Shown here piece after piece: positions 1 through 11,600 of a stretch of 64,000 bases of DNA. The notes below the pieces were generated by a model. It saw nothing but the letters and a program-made list of their open reading frames with translations, was not told the origin of the DNA and did no database searches. A program made the position numbers and the translations under genes. Source of the stretch: Diplosphaera chodatii (taxonomy: Eukaryota; Chlorophyta; Trebouxiophyceae; Prasiolales; Stichococcaceae); contig JAALGY010000032.1 of the NCBI GenBank assembly GCA_032358165.1, positions 1,612,001-1,676,000 on the forward strand. The letters are read 5' to 3'. Position 1 is the first letter of the stretch, and the number at the start of each line of letters is the position of its first letter.

Positions 1-647
1 GCGCCTGCGTGATCCACACCGTGTGCATACAGTTTGCCGGTCTGCAGGAGCACAAGCACGCATGCAGCACAGCGCATCTGCCGCACCTTATTGTGCTGAC
101 CGTGGCCCGACAGGCCTCCCATCTTTGAGCGGCGTTCTACCTCAAGCAGCTACCATGCACATGCGCATGTGCCACTGCAAAGGGCTAACAGCTTGATGCA
201 AAGTCCTCGTGAAAGGCCGCCACTCTTACAGACTGTTTCGAGACCGGGGCCGTACAGCACTACAGTGCCACCACTTCTCGTAGATTCTGCAGATGCATCA
301 GAGCGAGCTCCGACAACGCTCCGCCGGCACCGCCGCAACTTGCCGAGCTGCACCCCAATTTCTGCATTTGATCCCCCGTCTTATGACGCAGTGGCCCCCC
401 TGGTTGGTCAATACCAAATGCACTCCAGCACTCGATTGCGCTCGGTTGAGGCACCAAAGGTATCGCAAATGTGATTTTGTCACCTTGGCACGGACATCCT
501 GGTACTGACGTTCTGAAACAGCAGCGCAATCGCAGTGTGCTTTGGTCGGTCCAAGAGTAAATCCGTGCCTGCACGTCGCCGGCAAATGTCAGCTGCAATA
601 TAGCGACAATCCACGGTCAGACCTGCAAAGCTGCAAGTCAGCCAGAT
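1..647. other. Left-edge non-coding stretch upstream of the SNARE gene
   Basis: I see no exon that resembles a known family here. Several open frames cross the stretch but none has recognisable composition or good splice borders. It probably holds the promoter and 5' leader of the SNARE gene that starts at 648, and possibly the end of a gene outside the window. Confidence 0.4.
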
Positions 648-1963
648 ATGGAGACGACTTACGAGTCGGAGATCCAGCTGGGGCAGTTGTTTAAGAGCCT
701 GGGCGCTGCATTCGCCAGGCTTGCAAACGGCGTGGACTCTGCGAAGGAGCAGCAAGAGTTGAAGGATGTAGCGACGAAATTAGCCCGTGCAAAAGGGTGC
801 GTGCATGTTGCTGCTGCTGATTCGATACAGCAGTTGAGTCATGCATGACAACCGAGCAGCACACTGTTCGGCACTGCAGGCTCATCCGAGAGTTTGAGAA
901 GGAAGCCAGGGCGGACGACATGCGGCCATCCGAGATTGTGGCCCGCAAGACTGAGTTCACAGAGCAGCTCAACGAGTTTGTTGATATGAAGAAGCAGCAT
1001 GCAGCCACCGCACAGAGTAGAGCAGCGCTCTTTGGCGCCAAGAGCATAGCTGCTGAGGATCCGAAGCACAGCCGCTATGACAGTGAGATGCTGTCTGCAG
1101 CGCTCTCCCTGCATGTGTCCGTGCTGCAGGGAGGAAGAAGCGGCTTGTCACATGATCCTATACCTGCGTGTGACATGAGATGTCTGGAAAGCTGGTGGCC
1201 ACCCCGAACTTCCACCGCTTGACGCCCTACCTTGCCCGCTGCAGACATGTCGACGCAGCAGATGGTGGACCGCGGCAAGAAGGAGATGAAGGAGGTCGAC
1301 ACGGCGCTGCAGCGGTCAGAAAAGGTGGTGGAGGACACCATCGCGATCGCCACCACCACGGCGGAGACGCTGCACAAGCAGACGGAGCAGCTGGAGCGCA
1401 CCCTGGACGACCTGGACGAGGTGCACTTCACGCTGCAGAAGGCCAAGCAGGTCATCAGGGACATCACCCGCGGCATCGCCACCGACAAGTGCGTGGCAGC
1501 TGGTGACCCGCCTGACATCTGCAGACAGCATGATGCCCTGGCACCCGTGCTGGAACTGAGCAGGCACCAGCCGTGCAGCCTGCCACGTGCCCGCGCCGTA
1601 GGTGCATCATGACGCTGACAATGCTGGCCATGCTGGCGCTCGTCGCGCTGATCGTGATCAAGGTCCTGCACATCGGCCAGCACAAGGCCGCCGCCAAGCA
1701 GGCGGTGCAGGAGATTGCGGTGCGGTCCTGCCAGGGCAATTGTCATTTACAGCGTTTGAGCCCCCTGTTCCTGCTGGAGGCTGCCTTCGGGCAAGTGCAA
1801 CCGGGTACATGACCGTGCCTTGCAGGCCAAGGTTGGTATCACCAATGCCGGCCGACGCATGCTGATGGGGACCAGGCGGCATGTGCGCGCTGATATGCCA
1901 GATTGGGGAGTCCGACGCAAACGTCATTCTCGGTCTTACATGCGTGGGTTTGCTGCTTCTTAA
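648..1963 (+). CDS. NPSN: NPSN-type Qb-SNARE (novel plant SNARE)
   Basis: Membrane-anchored SNARE of the plant NPSN11 family, which acts in vesicle fusion, notably at the division plane in plants. Exons read as 648-796, 880-1082, 1245-1488, 1602-1719 and a probable last exon 1826-1963; all junctions keep phase. The N-terminal helical part contains LIREFEKEAR and the block around EFVDMKKQHAATAQSRAALFG. The SNARE motif begins NMSTQQMVDRGKK and runs through ETLHKQTEQLERTLDDLDE to DITRGIATDKCI, as in the family. A hydrophobic anchor (TLTMLAMLALVALIVIKVL) follows directly. The ATG at 648 gives the usual NPSN length. Seen: motif order and anchor. Uncertain: the C-terminus; if the last intron is not removed, translation stops at 1812. 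Confidence 0.9.
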
Positions 1964-2365
1964 GAAGGCCTTGCCTGCCGCATGCATGTGTCGACGACTA
2001 GCCAGCGCACAATCGCAGTTGCAGACAGGCACTTGTTAGGTTTGCGGATGATCTGCTTCAGATCATTTTTTGGGCGGGTTCGACAAAGTTTGACGTAGAT
2101 CCCTGAAGCCCTTCAAGTGGTACATGCAAAAGCTGTTGGCAGAGACGATTTTCCGCTGCGAGTATAGATATATGCACAGCACCCCGCTAATAACTGGGAG
2201 TGCAGTGTGCCCCAGTTAGCCGGCGACGGATTCTAGAGTCTGTATATGTTTGTAAAACTTGCTTCAGCCTATCCCAGGGATTTCGCAATGTGCGAGAGCT
2301 GGCGCTGCGGCGAAACTGTCTTGATCGCTGCCACATCGCTTGTTGTCGCGTACACATCTGGTCAT

Positions 2366-2370
2366 TGTAA
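2366..2370 (+). terminator. Possible TGTAA polyadenylation signal of the SNARE gene
   Basis: TGTAA is the usual green-algal polyadenylation element. This copy lies about 400 bases after the probable stop at 1963 and 87 bases before the next start codon. Position fits, but the distance is long and five bases occur often by chance. Confidence 0.3.
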
Positions 2371-2456
2371 CTCAATTAAGCAATACCACGTTTTCAACTG
2401 CAAAACGCCACCGACATATTAAGCCTCGTAGCGCAACTAGACAACCTTTCGGCACA

Positions 2457-3005
2457 ATGAGCTCGGCCATCGCAAAGACACTACGTGAGAGCGATGTGAG
2501 CAAGGAGGTCATGCAGGTGCAGAACAAACCATTCTCATTACCTCCTTAACAACCGCCGCAAATGTCTGCGTAAGTGTCCTGTGTCGACCAAGCCATAAAT
2601 GCATGTGGTGCACGCGCAGGGCAAGGCGACGACAAACAATTCCTGCACAAACTGTCAGCACGGGTGCACCTGTGGAGACGTGAGTGCTGAGAACCTGTTT
2701 TACACTTTGATAGCTGTCGCGAATCGGCCACTGATCCGTTGTATCAAGTGGCGCAGATCACCCAATGACTGTCTGAGCCGCAGCTATGCATGTGCCTGGT
2801 GCCGTTTTGCACCATGCATGCTGCGAGAACGCAAGGAATTCTTTACTGACATGGTGTCGAATGCATGCAGAAATGTAGCTGCGGAAAGGAGTGCACCTGC
2901 AATGTGTGCAGCGGTCAGCAGAGCACCCTGGCAGAGCAGAAGGGCCAGCCCGCCAATCCGCCTGGCGCCGGCGCGACGCGCGAGGGGCAGGTCTCAACCA
3001 CGTGA
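2457..3005 (+). CDS. Small metallothionein-like cysteine-rich protein
   Basis: Three exons (2457-2516, 2620-2679, 2871-3005), all phase 0, give a protein of about 84 residues. The first exon is a short Cys-free N-terminus (MSSAIAKTLRESDVSKEVMQ). The second carries CTNCQHGCTC and the third KCSCGKECTCNVC, so nine cysteines lie in C-x-C and C-x-x-C spacing within about 25 residues. A Gly/Pro/Ala-rich tail without cysteine follows. The spacing is that of metallothioneins, which bind Zn, Cd or Cu through thiolates in the cytosol; the metal and the subfamily cannot be told from sequence. An alternative donor at 3002 could splice to a longer tail containing CQVCHPPC before a stop near 3305, which would add two more Cys pairs. 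The family call rests on composition and spacing only. Confidence 0.7.
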
Positions 3006-3772
3006 GCAGCCGAGGGGATGTAGTACAACACACATGGGACACTTGGACGTCAATCAGCCGGGCTGCCTGCTAGCAGATGATGGTTGATGCAGGGGCATCT
3101 GGCGGAACACATCTCAGCAGCCTCCAGTGCGTTCCTGGTTTACAGGTGCTCAGCGAAACCATCAACATCAGCAACACGTGCTTCAACACATCAGTGCCTT
3201 ATTGGTCAACAGACGGCCGACATGCGGCTGTTCCATGAGTTGCTGTTCCATGAAGATACAAGTGCCAAGTGCCAGGTTTGTCACCCACCCTGCGCACAGC
3301 AGTAAGAAGCACAGACACCCCCAATGTTCCCACAGCTGCGCTCCACTGGCAAGTGTAGGCATCAACCCACGACGTCTGTGAAAGCAGCTTTGCACAGCGC
3401 CGCGGCTGCAGGGCCTCCCAGCAGCTGCCACTCCCATTGCCGTGCTGCCATTGACATGTCTGCAGCAGACGCAGCATCAACCTTCTGTCGCTTTGCCGGC
3501 TGCATGTCTGGGTTGTGCAGCAGCACATCGGCTTTGGAGATGGCGCCTAGGTTTCCAGACGGCGGCACGATGCAACGCCATTGCTGCGGTCGTGCTCCAG
3601 TCCTCCGCACCTGTGCCAGCAGCATCACGGTCTCATTTGCTCGAGTCCAGACAATGGCTGTGAGACATGCAAGGAAGACAAGAGCCGTAAGATGCGGATG
3701 GTCATCTTCACCATACACTTATGGACTACAGGTCTTGATGTAGCTGGCACCAGGCTAACACAAGTTACATCT
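3006..3772. other. Convergent gap between metallothionein-like gene and Gln/Ala-rich gene
   Basis: This holds the 3' end of the metallothionein-like transcript. It may include an optional last exon (about 3147-3305, plus strand, containing CQVCHPPC). On the minus strand a TGTAA motif (TTACA at 3765-3769) lies only a few bases beyond the stop codon of the Gln/Ala-rich gene. I see nothing else. Confidence 0.35.
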
Positions 3773-6630
3773 TCAGTTGATTTGCCCCGGAGGTCGCACC
3801 GTGCCCCGCATGGCGATGTCTGCCGGCAACACCTCCGTGCTGCCATCTGGCCGCCGCAGAAGGTGTGCAGTGGTCACCGTGGCTGTGTCAAGAGCTGCGA
3901 CGCCCGCGGAGGGAGCCGCATCTGCGCTCACAGCAGCACTCGCATGGCTGCCGGCGATGCTGCCTGCGCTGCCCCGGCGCAGAGGCGTCGCACCCTGCGT
4001 CGGGGTGTTCGGGGTGTTGGGCCGCGCACCAGGGACACCGCTTGTCACGACCGGGGCCCCAGACGGCGCTGACCGCTGGGGGTGCCCTTGCACTGCCGCC
4101 TTTGCAGCGGCCTTCGCAGCAGCGCAGGCGGCCTGCAGCGACATGCAGATCGGCGAGGGTGGTGGGTGGCTGGGCCGCGGCTGCTGCTGGGGCGGTGCGG
4201 CTGCAGCACCGGTTCGAGGCTGATGACGAGCCGCTGCCACTGCCGCCGCCACTGCTGCACTTGCTGCTGCTGCTGCTGCTGCGGCGTCGTTGCAAGGTTG
4301 CGCTTGCCTGCCGACGGCTGGCGCGCCTGCCTGTGCGGGCAGCGGCGATGTAGCAGCGCTGCCCTGCGCCAGCGTCAGCGCTGTGGCGGCGGCATCCAGC
4401 AGCTGCTGCCGCTGCTGCATGTTGAGGTGCCGCCGATGCGCAGCCTGCAGGCGCTGCTGCTGGGCCGGCCGCTGCGCACCGCTGAACACCGTGCGCGGCT
4501 GCCTGGCACCCCACCTGCAGACCATGATGACATGCATGGGTGAACAGCGAATGAGAGGCAGTCTCATATGCCAACACGTAACAGGAGGTTGCTTCCCGTC
4601 AAGATTGGGCCAGTGGACTCTGATGACCACGTTGTGAGTCCCGAGAAGGTGGCAGGGATTTGCGAGTTGTCAGTACCTGATGCCAAGCAGCAGGGATCCA
4701 CCCGGGTTGTCCGTCCAGTGTCTGCCCCTGCCAAAGGCCGAGTAGGCAGGCTGTGATGTGGGCTGCGGCTCTGGCCACGCATGCAGCTGCTGCAGAAGTT
4801 GCTGCTGCCATGCCTGCTGCTGCTGTTGCTGGTGCTGCTGCTGCTGGAGCTGCTGCTGCTGGAGCTGCTGCTGCTGCTGGTGGTGCAGCAGCAGGTTGCG
4901 CCACTGCTGCTGCTGCGCCTGGTCCTGGAGCGCCTGCTGCCGCGCCTGCTCCTGCTGCTGCCCCAGGAAAGCCTGCAGCTGCTGCAGCGCCTGCCGAGAA
5001 ACAGTGCCCAAGTTGAAGCTTGGGCACTACTTGCACAAATCCATGTTGCAGACCAGTGAAGGCAACAGTTGTCCATCTGATTGTACTGGACACACAGTAG
5101 TGACAGTGAGCTCTACCTTGTTGGCGTCAACAGCATCTAAGGGCTTGACAGAAGAACCAGCCTGGGAGCGGTTGCTGTTGCGGGGGTCAGAACGGCCCTG
5201 CGCTGCTGGCAGCTGCAGTAAAGACGGCACAGCTGACTGCTGATGCATGGCCGCAGCGTACATGTCCTGCACCTGCTGCGCAGCCAGCTGTGCTGCCACC
5301 TGCGCCGCGTTGTCTGCACCCTGCAGCTAGCAGCAGCCTGAGGTAAGGGTATGTGTCTTGACGATGCGCCTTGCAGAAACATCACTTTACCTCTGCACAC
5401 AAACAGATCGTGTGAAGTGGTCATTGCCCACGTGTCTGTACAGACAGTGGTCCCACCTGTGGTAGAAAATGAGCAGGGGGTGGGAACGGGCGCAGCTGAG
5501 CCGACTCCGCCTGCGGGAACCTGCATGAGATGCAACGCTTTGCGGTCAGTTGCATGAGATGCAGCATACGTAGCCACGTGGACATCGCACAATACACAGA
5601 TTGCTATTGCGTCCATGCGCAACATGTCTGCTGCTCACGGTCGCATTGTCGCGATCTGGGGCGCCGCGATGTTCAACTGCCGCTTGCAGTCGCTGCAGAC
5701 CGAGTGCAGAAAGGAGGGCGGTGCGCCTGGAAAGTCGAAGTCCGCCGCGGGTTTGGCGCCCAGGCATGCCAGGCACTGCCTGTGGGCGGGCGCCGGCCTG
5801 AGGGCTGCAGTACTCGGGGTCCCTCCGCCTTGCGCCGCTGGAGGGTGGCCTGCGGGCGCCGCCAGCTGTGCAGCTGCCACGACCTTCGCGGGCGTCCCCA
5901 GCTGTGCCGCCGCAGGCAACCACGAGGGGTGGTCCTTGGAGGTGGGCTCAGCTGCCGTAGCAGCGGCCGTGTCCGAATGCGCCACCAGCTTGGACACCGT
6001 GGCCGCAAGAGTGGCAAGCGCCGCTGCTGTTGCCCCCGCTGGCGCATCCGCCTGGCATCCTGGGTTCTGCTGGGGCTTCACCGCTCTCAAGGTCGCCTGC
6101 GCCTGCGGTGTCGCGTTGCTGAGTCGCTGCTGTGGCCGTCGGTGCTGGCCCTTCTGATGGCTTGACCACTGCTGCTTTGGGGGAAGCATGGGCAGCCTAC
6201 TCTGGGAGGGCGCAGCCTGTTCCGCTGCCTGCACGCCTGCTGGCGCCACCTCCGATTGCTGACCGCTCGCTGCCACCAGCGGCCTGGCTGCCCGGCTGCT
6301 GCCAACGGGATCAACTGCACTGTTGCGCTCGCACCAGTAGGAGGCCTCAAGGGCACCTGCGCCTGAGCCTACCGGATTGGGTGGATGCACCGCCCTGTTG
6401 CCTGCCAGCACACGAGGCTCACTGGCCGCGTACTGTCGTACATAGCCGCCTGCAGCAGCCTCTGTCTGCATCAGCGTTGCTGCCTCGACAACAGCTGGCG
6501 TGGCTGGCTGCAGCTGGGCGTGTGGGCTGCTGCTGCCTGGGCTTCGACCACAGGGCACCACGGCGTAGGCTGTAGCCTCTGGACCCATCACCGCCTGCGC
6601 ATAGCCGACACACTGCAGCTGCTGATGCAT
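3773..6630 (-). CDS. Gln/Ala-rich low-complexity protein with a CxxC zinc-knuckle
   Basis: Read from 6630 down. Exon A, about 6630-5640, starts at an ATG, is rich in Ala, Gln and Pro, and near its end carries QCLACLGAKPAADFDF followed by VCSDCK, a CxxC...CxxC pattern like small zinc-knuckles. Exon B (about 5326-5119) is Ala/Gln-rich. Exon C (about 5000-4686) is mostly Gln coded by CAG (QQQQ runs). Exon D (about 4520-3773) contains poly-Ala, PPQQQPRPSHPPP and a tail ending RPPGQIN. B to C and C to D join in phase. A to B does not join cleanly, so an extra small exon may exist, or A and B-D may be separate genes. Such composition is common in transcription or RNA-binding regulators. I do not recognise the family and assign no function. 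Confidence 0.5.
4240..4290. repeat. Short trinucleotide (CTG/GCC) tract coding poly-Ala
   Basis: Repeated ctg/gcc triplets on the plus strand read as poly-Ala on the minus strand inside the Gln/Ala-rich gene. Length may vary between strains. Confidence 0.6.
4795..4935. repeat. CTG/CAG trinucleotide tract coding poly-Gln
   Basis: Long runs of ctg on the plus strand are CAG on the coding minus strand and encode stretches of 4-7 Gln broken by Leu, His and Trp. It is an imperfect microsatellite inside the Gln-rich exon. Confidence 0.8.
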
Positions 6631-7722
6631 TTGTCAAAGGACGTAGTGGGGAGAGCTGTCGAATGTCCCGCTGAGCGCGTACTCCACTTTGTGGACACTT
6701 TCGCGGCCAACTGCCGCACCGCTTTGCTGCAGCTGACGCTGAGCGCTCAGATAAGACTGCGCGCGGCTGTTTGGATGCAGAAGATTGCCTGACAGCCCCC
6801 GCGATAGCCGCACGACACGCCCGACCTCACCTGCGCACCAGGAAGACCGTGGGTGTTGCAGCCCCAAACTGCGCGCACAAACGCACAGCCACGAGTGCAG
6901 CCGGCGTGGCAACCCCGACCGGTGGTCTGAGAGTACGTTCAGTGGCATCGGGGCCACAGGGATGTCCGGCGCCATCCGTGCATCACCGGAGTGGGCCCGT
7001 GTCGGAGATTGGCTGAAGTCGGCAGATTGGGGCCACGCGGCCACCATCAGCGTGTGTGGAGGAGCGCGGCCGTGACTCCCACCTGATTCGAGTGTGTCAG
7101 ATGCGGTGGTCACCGTGCACTGACGCAACAGCGTTAGCATCGGCCATTCACGTGTTGGATCTGCAGTCGATTGCAAGGCGACTGCCGGCGCAGCTTGCGC
7201 AACTCCAGCCCTGAGAGGAGCTCATTGGATCACGTTGCCGCAGCAAACAGCGTCAATCTACATGTGGTCGCTGGTGTGGCCGCTATAACGCAAACAACGG
7301 TCCAGGGACCGTGCTCGCTCCTCTAGAGTCGGATGTCCCGTACAGATCAGCACTCTAGCTGCAATGCGCGTACACACCAGCAGTGATCAAGTGTCCAGTC
7401 AATGCTCACGACAGCTGCACAGAGATATTGACACTACCAGCGCTGCAAAGTGTGGCGAGCTGTAGCATCAAGGTTACATTGCTAGCTAGCCAGGCATGCA
7501 GCTGGGTGGTCATGCCCGTGTTGGGAGTGGCGCACACCAGTTGCGGCCGTTGGACACTCGACCGCACAACGCCAGTATGATGGCTCGGACTTGGGTGAAC
7601 TACTTGAGCAGCTTGCACCTGGGACAGGGCGGTTCCGGCAGACACTGGCCAGTGTTTGCCATGGCATGCCTGAGTCAGATGCCCTAAAACACCTAAACAT
7701 ATTGTTTACACGTTGTTGTATG
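6631..7722. other. Non-coding gap between Gln/Ala-rich gene and YidD gene
   Basis: About 1.1 kb with no exon I can support. It should contain the promoter and 5' leader of the Gln/Ala-rich gene. Minus-strand TTACA motifs near 7706 and 7470 could be polyadenylation signals (TGTAA on the coding strand) for the YidD gene, whose stop is at 7723. Confidence 0.35.
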
Positions 7723-8247
7723 TCACAGAAAACTGAACGGCCACTCCTTAGGGACGGGGTCATATCCGCTGCTCCCCAGTGGATTGCAGCGCGCGATCCG
7801 CAGCGCCGTCAGGACGCAACCCCGCAGCACGCCGTGCATCTCGAAAGCTTGCTGAGCAAATGTGGAACATGTCGGGATGTAGCGGCAGGAGCTGGGTATC
7901 AGCGGCGAGATGCCCTGCTTGTACACTTGTACCAACGCCAGCATGACTCTCACTCCAGGGCCATGAGCAGCCTCGGGAAGCTCTGCAGCCTCCTCCGGCG
8001 ACGCTGCAGTGCCTTCCACATCTCGCTGCACCGGTGCTGCCTGCTGCCGCTCGTGCTCCTCCTGTCCATGGGCCTCTGTCCGCAGCGCAGCAGGGTGCCG
8101 CGCGTGTCGCACCCTTGCCAGCTGCGCGCTGCCGTCCGGCCTGATGAGCTGGACTGGCGGCTTCACATACCGCAGCCTATCCCAGCCGCACTGCAGACAA
8201 CTTCGCGGGGTGACGGTGGTGCGTGGCAGCCGGCCCACTGGTGCCAT
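7723..8247 (-). CDS. yidD: YidD-type membrane protein insertion efficiency factor, probably plastid-targeted
   Basis: A single exon of 174 codons starting at a true ATG at 8247. The C-terminal part from about residue 100 is the complete YidD/UPF0161 domain: VYKQGISPLIPSSCRYIPTC with the conserved Cys residues, then the block ending ARCNPLGSSGYDPVP. In bacteria YidD helps the YidC/Oxa1 insertase. The plant homologue is a chloroplast protein of similar length. The N-terminal 95 residues are rich in Arg, Ser/Thr and Pro with few acids early on (MAPVGRLPRTTVTPRSC), as in a transit peptide. Plastid location is inferred; a role with the thylakoid insertase Alb3 is inferred from family function. Bacterial YidD is about 70-85 residues, so the extra length is the presequence. 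Confidence 0.88.
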   Translation of the reverse strand: MAPVGRLPRTTVTPRSCLQCGWDRLRYVKPPVQLIRPDGSAQLARVRHARHPAALRTEAHGQEEHERQQAAPVQRDVEGTAASPEEAAELPEAAHGPGVRVMLALVQVYKQGISPLIPSSCRYIPTCSTFAQQAFEMHGVLRGCVLTALRIARCNPLGSSGYDPVPKEWPFSFL

Positions 8248-8676
8248 GCTGACACGCAGCAGTATCAGGTCACTGGCAAAGCTGCACCCGCGGGAGCACA
8301 GCAGGCCTCTTGCTGTGTTTCTGTTCAAGGTGCCGATGCCAAGTGTCCATATGCGGCTGTTGCAACATGTTGGATGTTGTTGTCCTCCGTTGTGTCCACA
8401 TGTGCAGTACAACAGCAGTACAGGCGGAGGGAGGTGCAACATTTCGTGACGAGGGTGCATGGGAGGTTCAGGGAATGTTAGAATCATGAGGTGCAGCGTC
8501 AGCAGTTGCACGCAGTGACGCTCACTTACGAGTACTAGTCGCAGCCACGTCGTCCACTCGTGTGTTAGCCTGCTGTACCCGGTCCCGTGCCGAGTGGTTG
8601 CTCCACATGGTGCTGCCCAACCATGCGTGCTGTGCTTCGCCAGTGGCAGTCACGCTCGTGAACCACTGACCTTCAT
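8248..8676. promoter_or_regulatory. Shared upstream region of YidD (-) and Na+/H+ antiporter (+)
   Basis: A gap of about 430 bases between two divergent start codons. It must carry both promoters. I recognise no specific element. Confidence 0.4.
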
Positions 8677-11600
8677 ATGAGGCACAGTGAACGTAACATG
8701 CAGCGGTCCATCAGGATATTGGTATATGCCTTGCTTGTCACACTGGTGGCGGTGGCGCCTTGCGCCGCTGCCGAAGCTGAGACAGGTACTTCCGCCGAGG
8801 GCCCCGCTGCGGCTGTGGCGGCCTCGGAGGAGGCTGGTATCTCAGAGTACAGCAAGGGCAGATGCGCAGGCTTTGCCCACATAGAGGCATCATCCGCCAT
8901 TGTATTTTTCGTGGTGGCGCTCCTGCTTGGCCTGCTGGCTTACCACCCCCTGGCGTTTCTGCCGGTACCCTACACCGCCATACTTCTGGTGGGTCCAGAC
9001 TGAAGCACTGTGTAACTGCGTGCTGCTGATGATGCTTTTGTCACTGCACAAAGTCCACATATCTGGCTCGAGCCTTCGGCTGTTTGCGCAGGCATTTGGT
9101 GCTGTGCTTGGCGTTGCCAATGAGGCCGGCGCAAAATGGCGGGTGTTGGCGGAGGGCATCTGCCTCTGGGAGGTACGGCGACATGCAGCAGCTGCACGTC
9201 TGCTAAAGACTCATCATGTCATAATCCCACCGGCTGGCAGTACAACCATGAATCAAAGATCACAGGTCATTGTTCACAGAATATTGACCCCACGCTGCTG
9301 TTGGCGGTATTCCTGCCGGTACTTCTGTTTGCAAGTGCTTTCATTGCGCACTGGCACACTGTGCGCCGTCAGGCGGGGTCCATCCTTCTGCTGGTGCGCG
9401 TCTCATAACAGCTGTATTGCGATGCGCTAGCAACCGTATGGCTGACAAGGCTTCACTTACCAGCTTTCCATCTTGTCTATCCCTCTTCATCTGTAGGCAT
9501 TTCCGGGCGTGCTGATTGCCATGGCTAGCATTGCGGTGCTGATGCGGTACTCATTCCCATATGGGTGGACGTGGACCCAAGCCCTGCTGTTTGGTGCCAT
9601 GATGGCTGCCACGGATCCCGTGGCGACCATCGCTGTACTTGGCAGCGTGAGCATGGCTGTGCTCTGACTGTCATCTAGCCTGGTGCCTACACCATTGACA
9701 GTCTGACTGCCAATCTGCTGATGGGCTGTGTTACGGGTGGGGCGCAGTGCGGCGCTTCTGAACAGCTGAAGATCTTGATCGAGGGCGAGTCACTCGTCAA
9801 CGATGGCTCTGCCAGCGTCGTCTTCTTCCTCATGCAGGTAAGCTCACAAATCACACAGCGTGCATGACCGCACGAAGCTCAATGCCAGCCAAATGGGCAT
9901 CGAGACGTAGCCTCTGCACCGCGTGGCCTGCTCCGCCGCAGGCCTGGGTGGAGGGCAAGAGCCAGTCGGCGGGGGAGGCCGTGCGCATCTCGGTGCAGCT
10001 GAGCGTGGGCGGCGCCGCCTGGGGCCTGGCAGTCGGCATAGCCGCCACCCTGTGGCTGCGCTTCATGTTTGAAAACATCCACGCGGAGATCACGCTCACG
10101 GTGAGCTGAGGGGCACGGCCACCATGCAGCTGTGATGCCAGGCCTAGCGAATGCACTTTCAATAATGTGAAATGGGGAAGCTGACATTTCACGCTGCTGC
10201 TGACACTGGCATTGCCTGCAGATCGTTGCGGCATTCGGCGCATACATCGTGGCCGATGAGCTCCTGCACGTATCGGGGCTGTTGGCAATTGTCGCGCTTG
10301 GCACTTGGCTGGCTGCCAAGGGCAACCACCGTATCAGCTCAAATGTCAACAAGCCCATGCGCGAAGTCTGGTGCGCTGGCTGCCGCTGCTGCTGTGCGTC
10401 CCTGCCGGCTCGCAGTTGACATGCCACTGCAGCTTGTAAAGCAGGTACTGTAGACTCGGCTCAAACGCCGGCAGGTTCTGGCTGTCACAGGGCGAACCTG
10501 GAGTTTATTGCCAATACCCTCATCTTCGTGCTGGCTGGTGTCATCATTGCAGGTCGCATCTGGTGCGCCGCAGCACTGCTGCCTTCAATGGGTGGATGCA
10601 TGTCCTGTTGTGCCACGGTTGCTATCGACAACCACAGTGTAGCAGTGGCATTCTTTCTAATGCTTGCAGGAACTCAGAGCACACTGACGAGTCTTACATC
10701 CAGCCAAAAGATTATGGCTATGCTGTACTGCTGTGGGTATACCTGCAGGTGAGATACTGGATGCACATGCTGGGCACCAAAATTCCATGTTGTTGGCAGA
10801 TGTCGGGCTCGGTTGCATGTGTGATGCGCATGCCCAATCGGCTGCGGGCACCACAGACACGGATGGCGATGTCTGCAGGTTGTGCGACTGATCACAGTGG
10901 TGGTGATGTGGCCGCTGCTGACCAGGCTTGGTTACGGCATATCGTGGCGTGAAGGCATCATACTGGTGTGCATCGCTTGCATGCAGCAGGACGACATGAG
11001 ACCTTCAAGCTTGTGCCTCATGTTGCATGCCGCGAGTGATGCTCCATGCCAGTTTACAAATGGGATTACAGCAGGAGCCCGTCGTTCATGCAGGTGTGGG
11101 CGGGGTTGCGGGGTGCAGTCGGGCTGTCTCTCAGTCTGTTCGTGCTGTTAGATAACATGATCGAGGATCTGCGGTACAGGACGCTGAGCTTCTTCTTCAT
11201 GGGCATGATGGTCAGTAGAGATTGATGCTAGGTCCCACTGCCACCCTGCATTGGACCTGGCTGTTGGCCTTGTGCGACGTTGATGTCTGGCTTCTCAGCA
11301 GCTTGCTGCGGTCCGTGCCAGCCCTGCTGAGTGGTTTAGTGGTTAGCAACATGTACGGTGAGGGGCATTGGTGTGACGCGCTGCAGGCCGCCATGACGCT
11401 CGTCATCCAAGGCTCAACGACTGGGCCGCTGCTGCGTGTGAGTGCATGCATGCAATGTTGAACTGCTCCTTTTTTCCCAAAAGGATGCTGACCTGTTGCA
11501 GCGCTACTACACTGGACAACGAAAACAGCAGCTCAGGCGCCAACTGCTCTGCAGGCGCTGGGTCTCACAAAGCCTGAAAGCGAAAGGCAGCACTTCCTGA

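Noticed and set aside
6634..7176. 180-codon minus-strand open frame before the Gln/Ala-rich gene
   Set aside because: It begins at a non-ATG codon, ends just before the ATG at 6630 and has no recognisable composition; probably 5' leader.
11290..11360. Extra hydrophobic exon (LLRSVPALLSGLVVSN) in the antiporter
   Set aside because: Joining GMM directly to AAMTLVIQGSTTGP reproduces the family order, so this stretch is intron.
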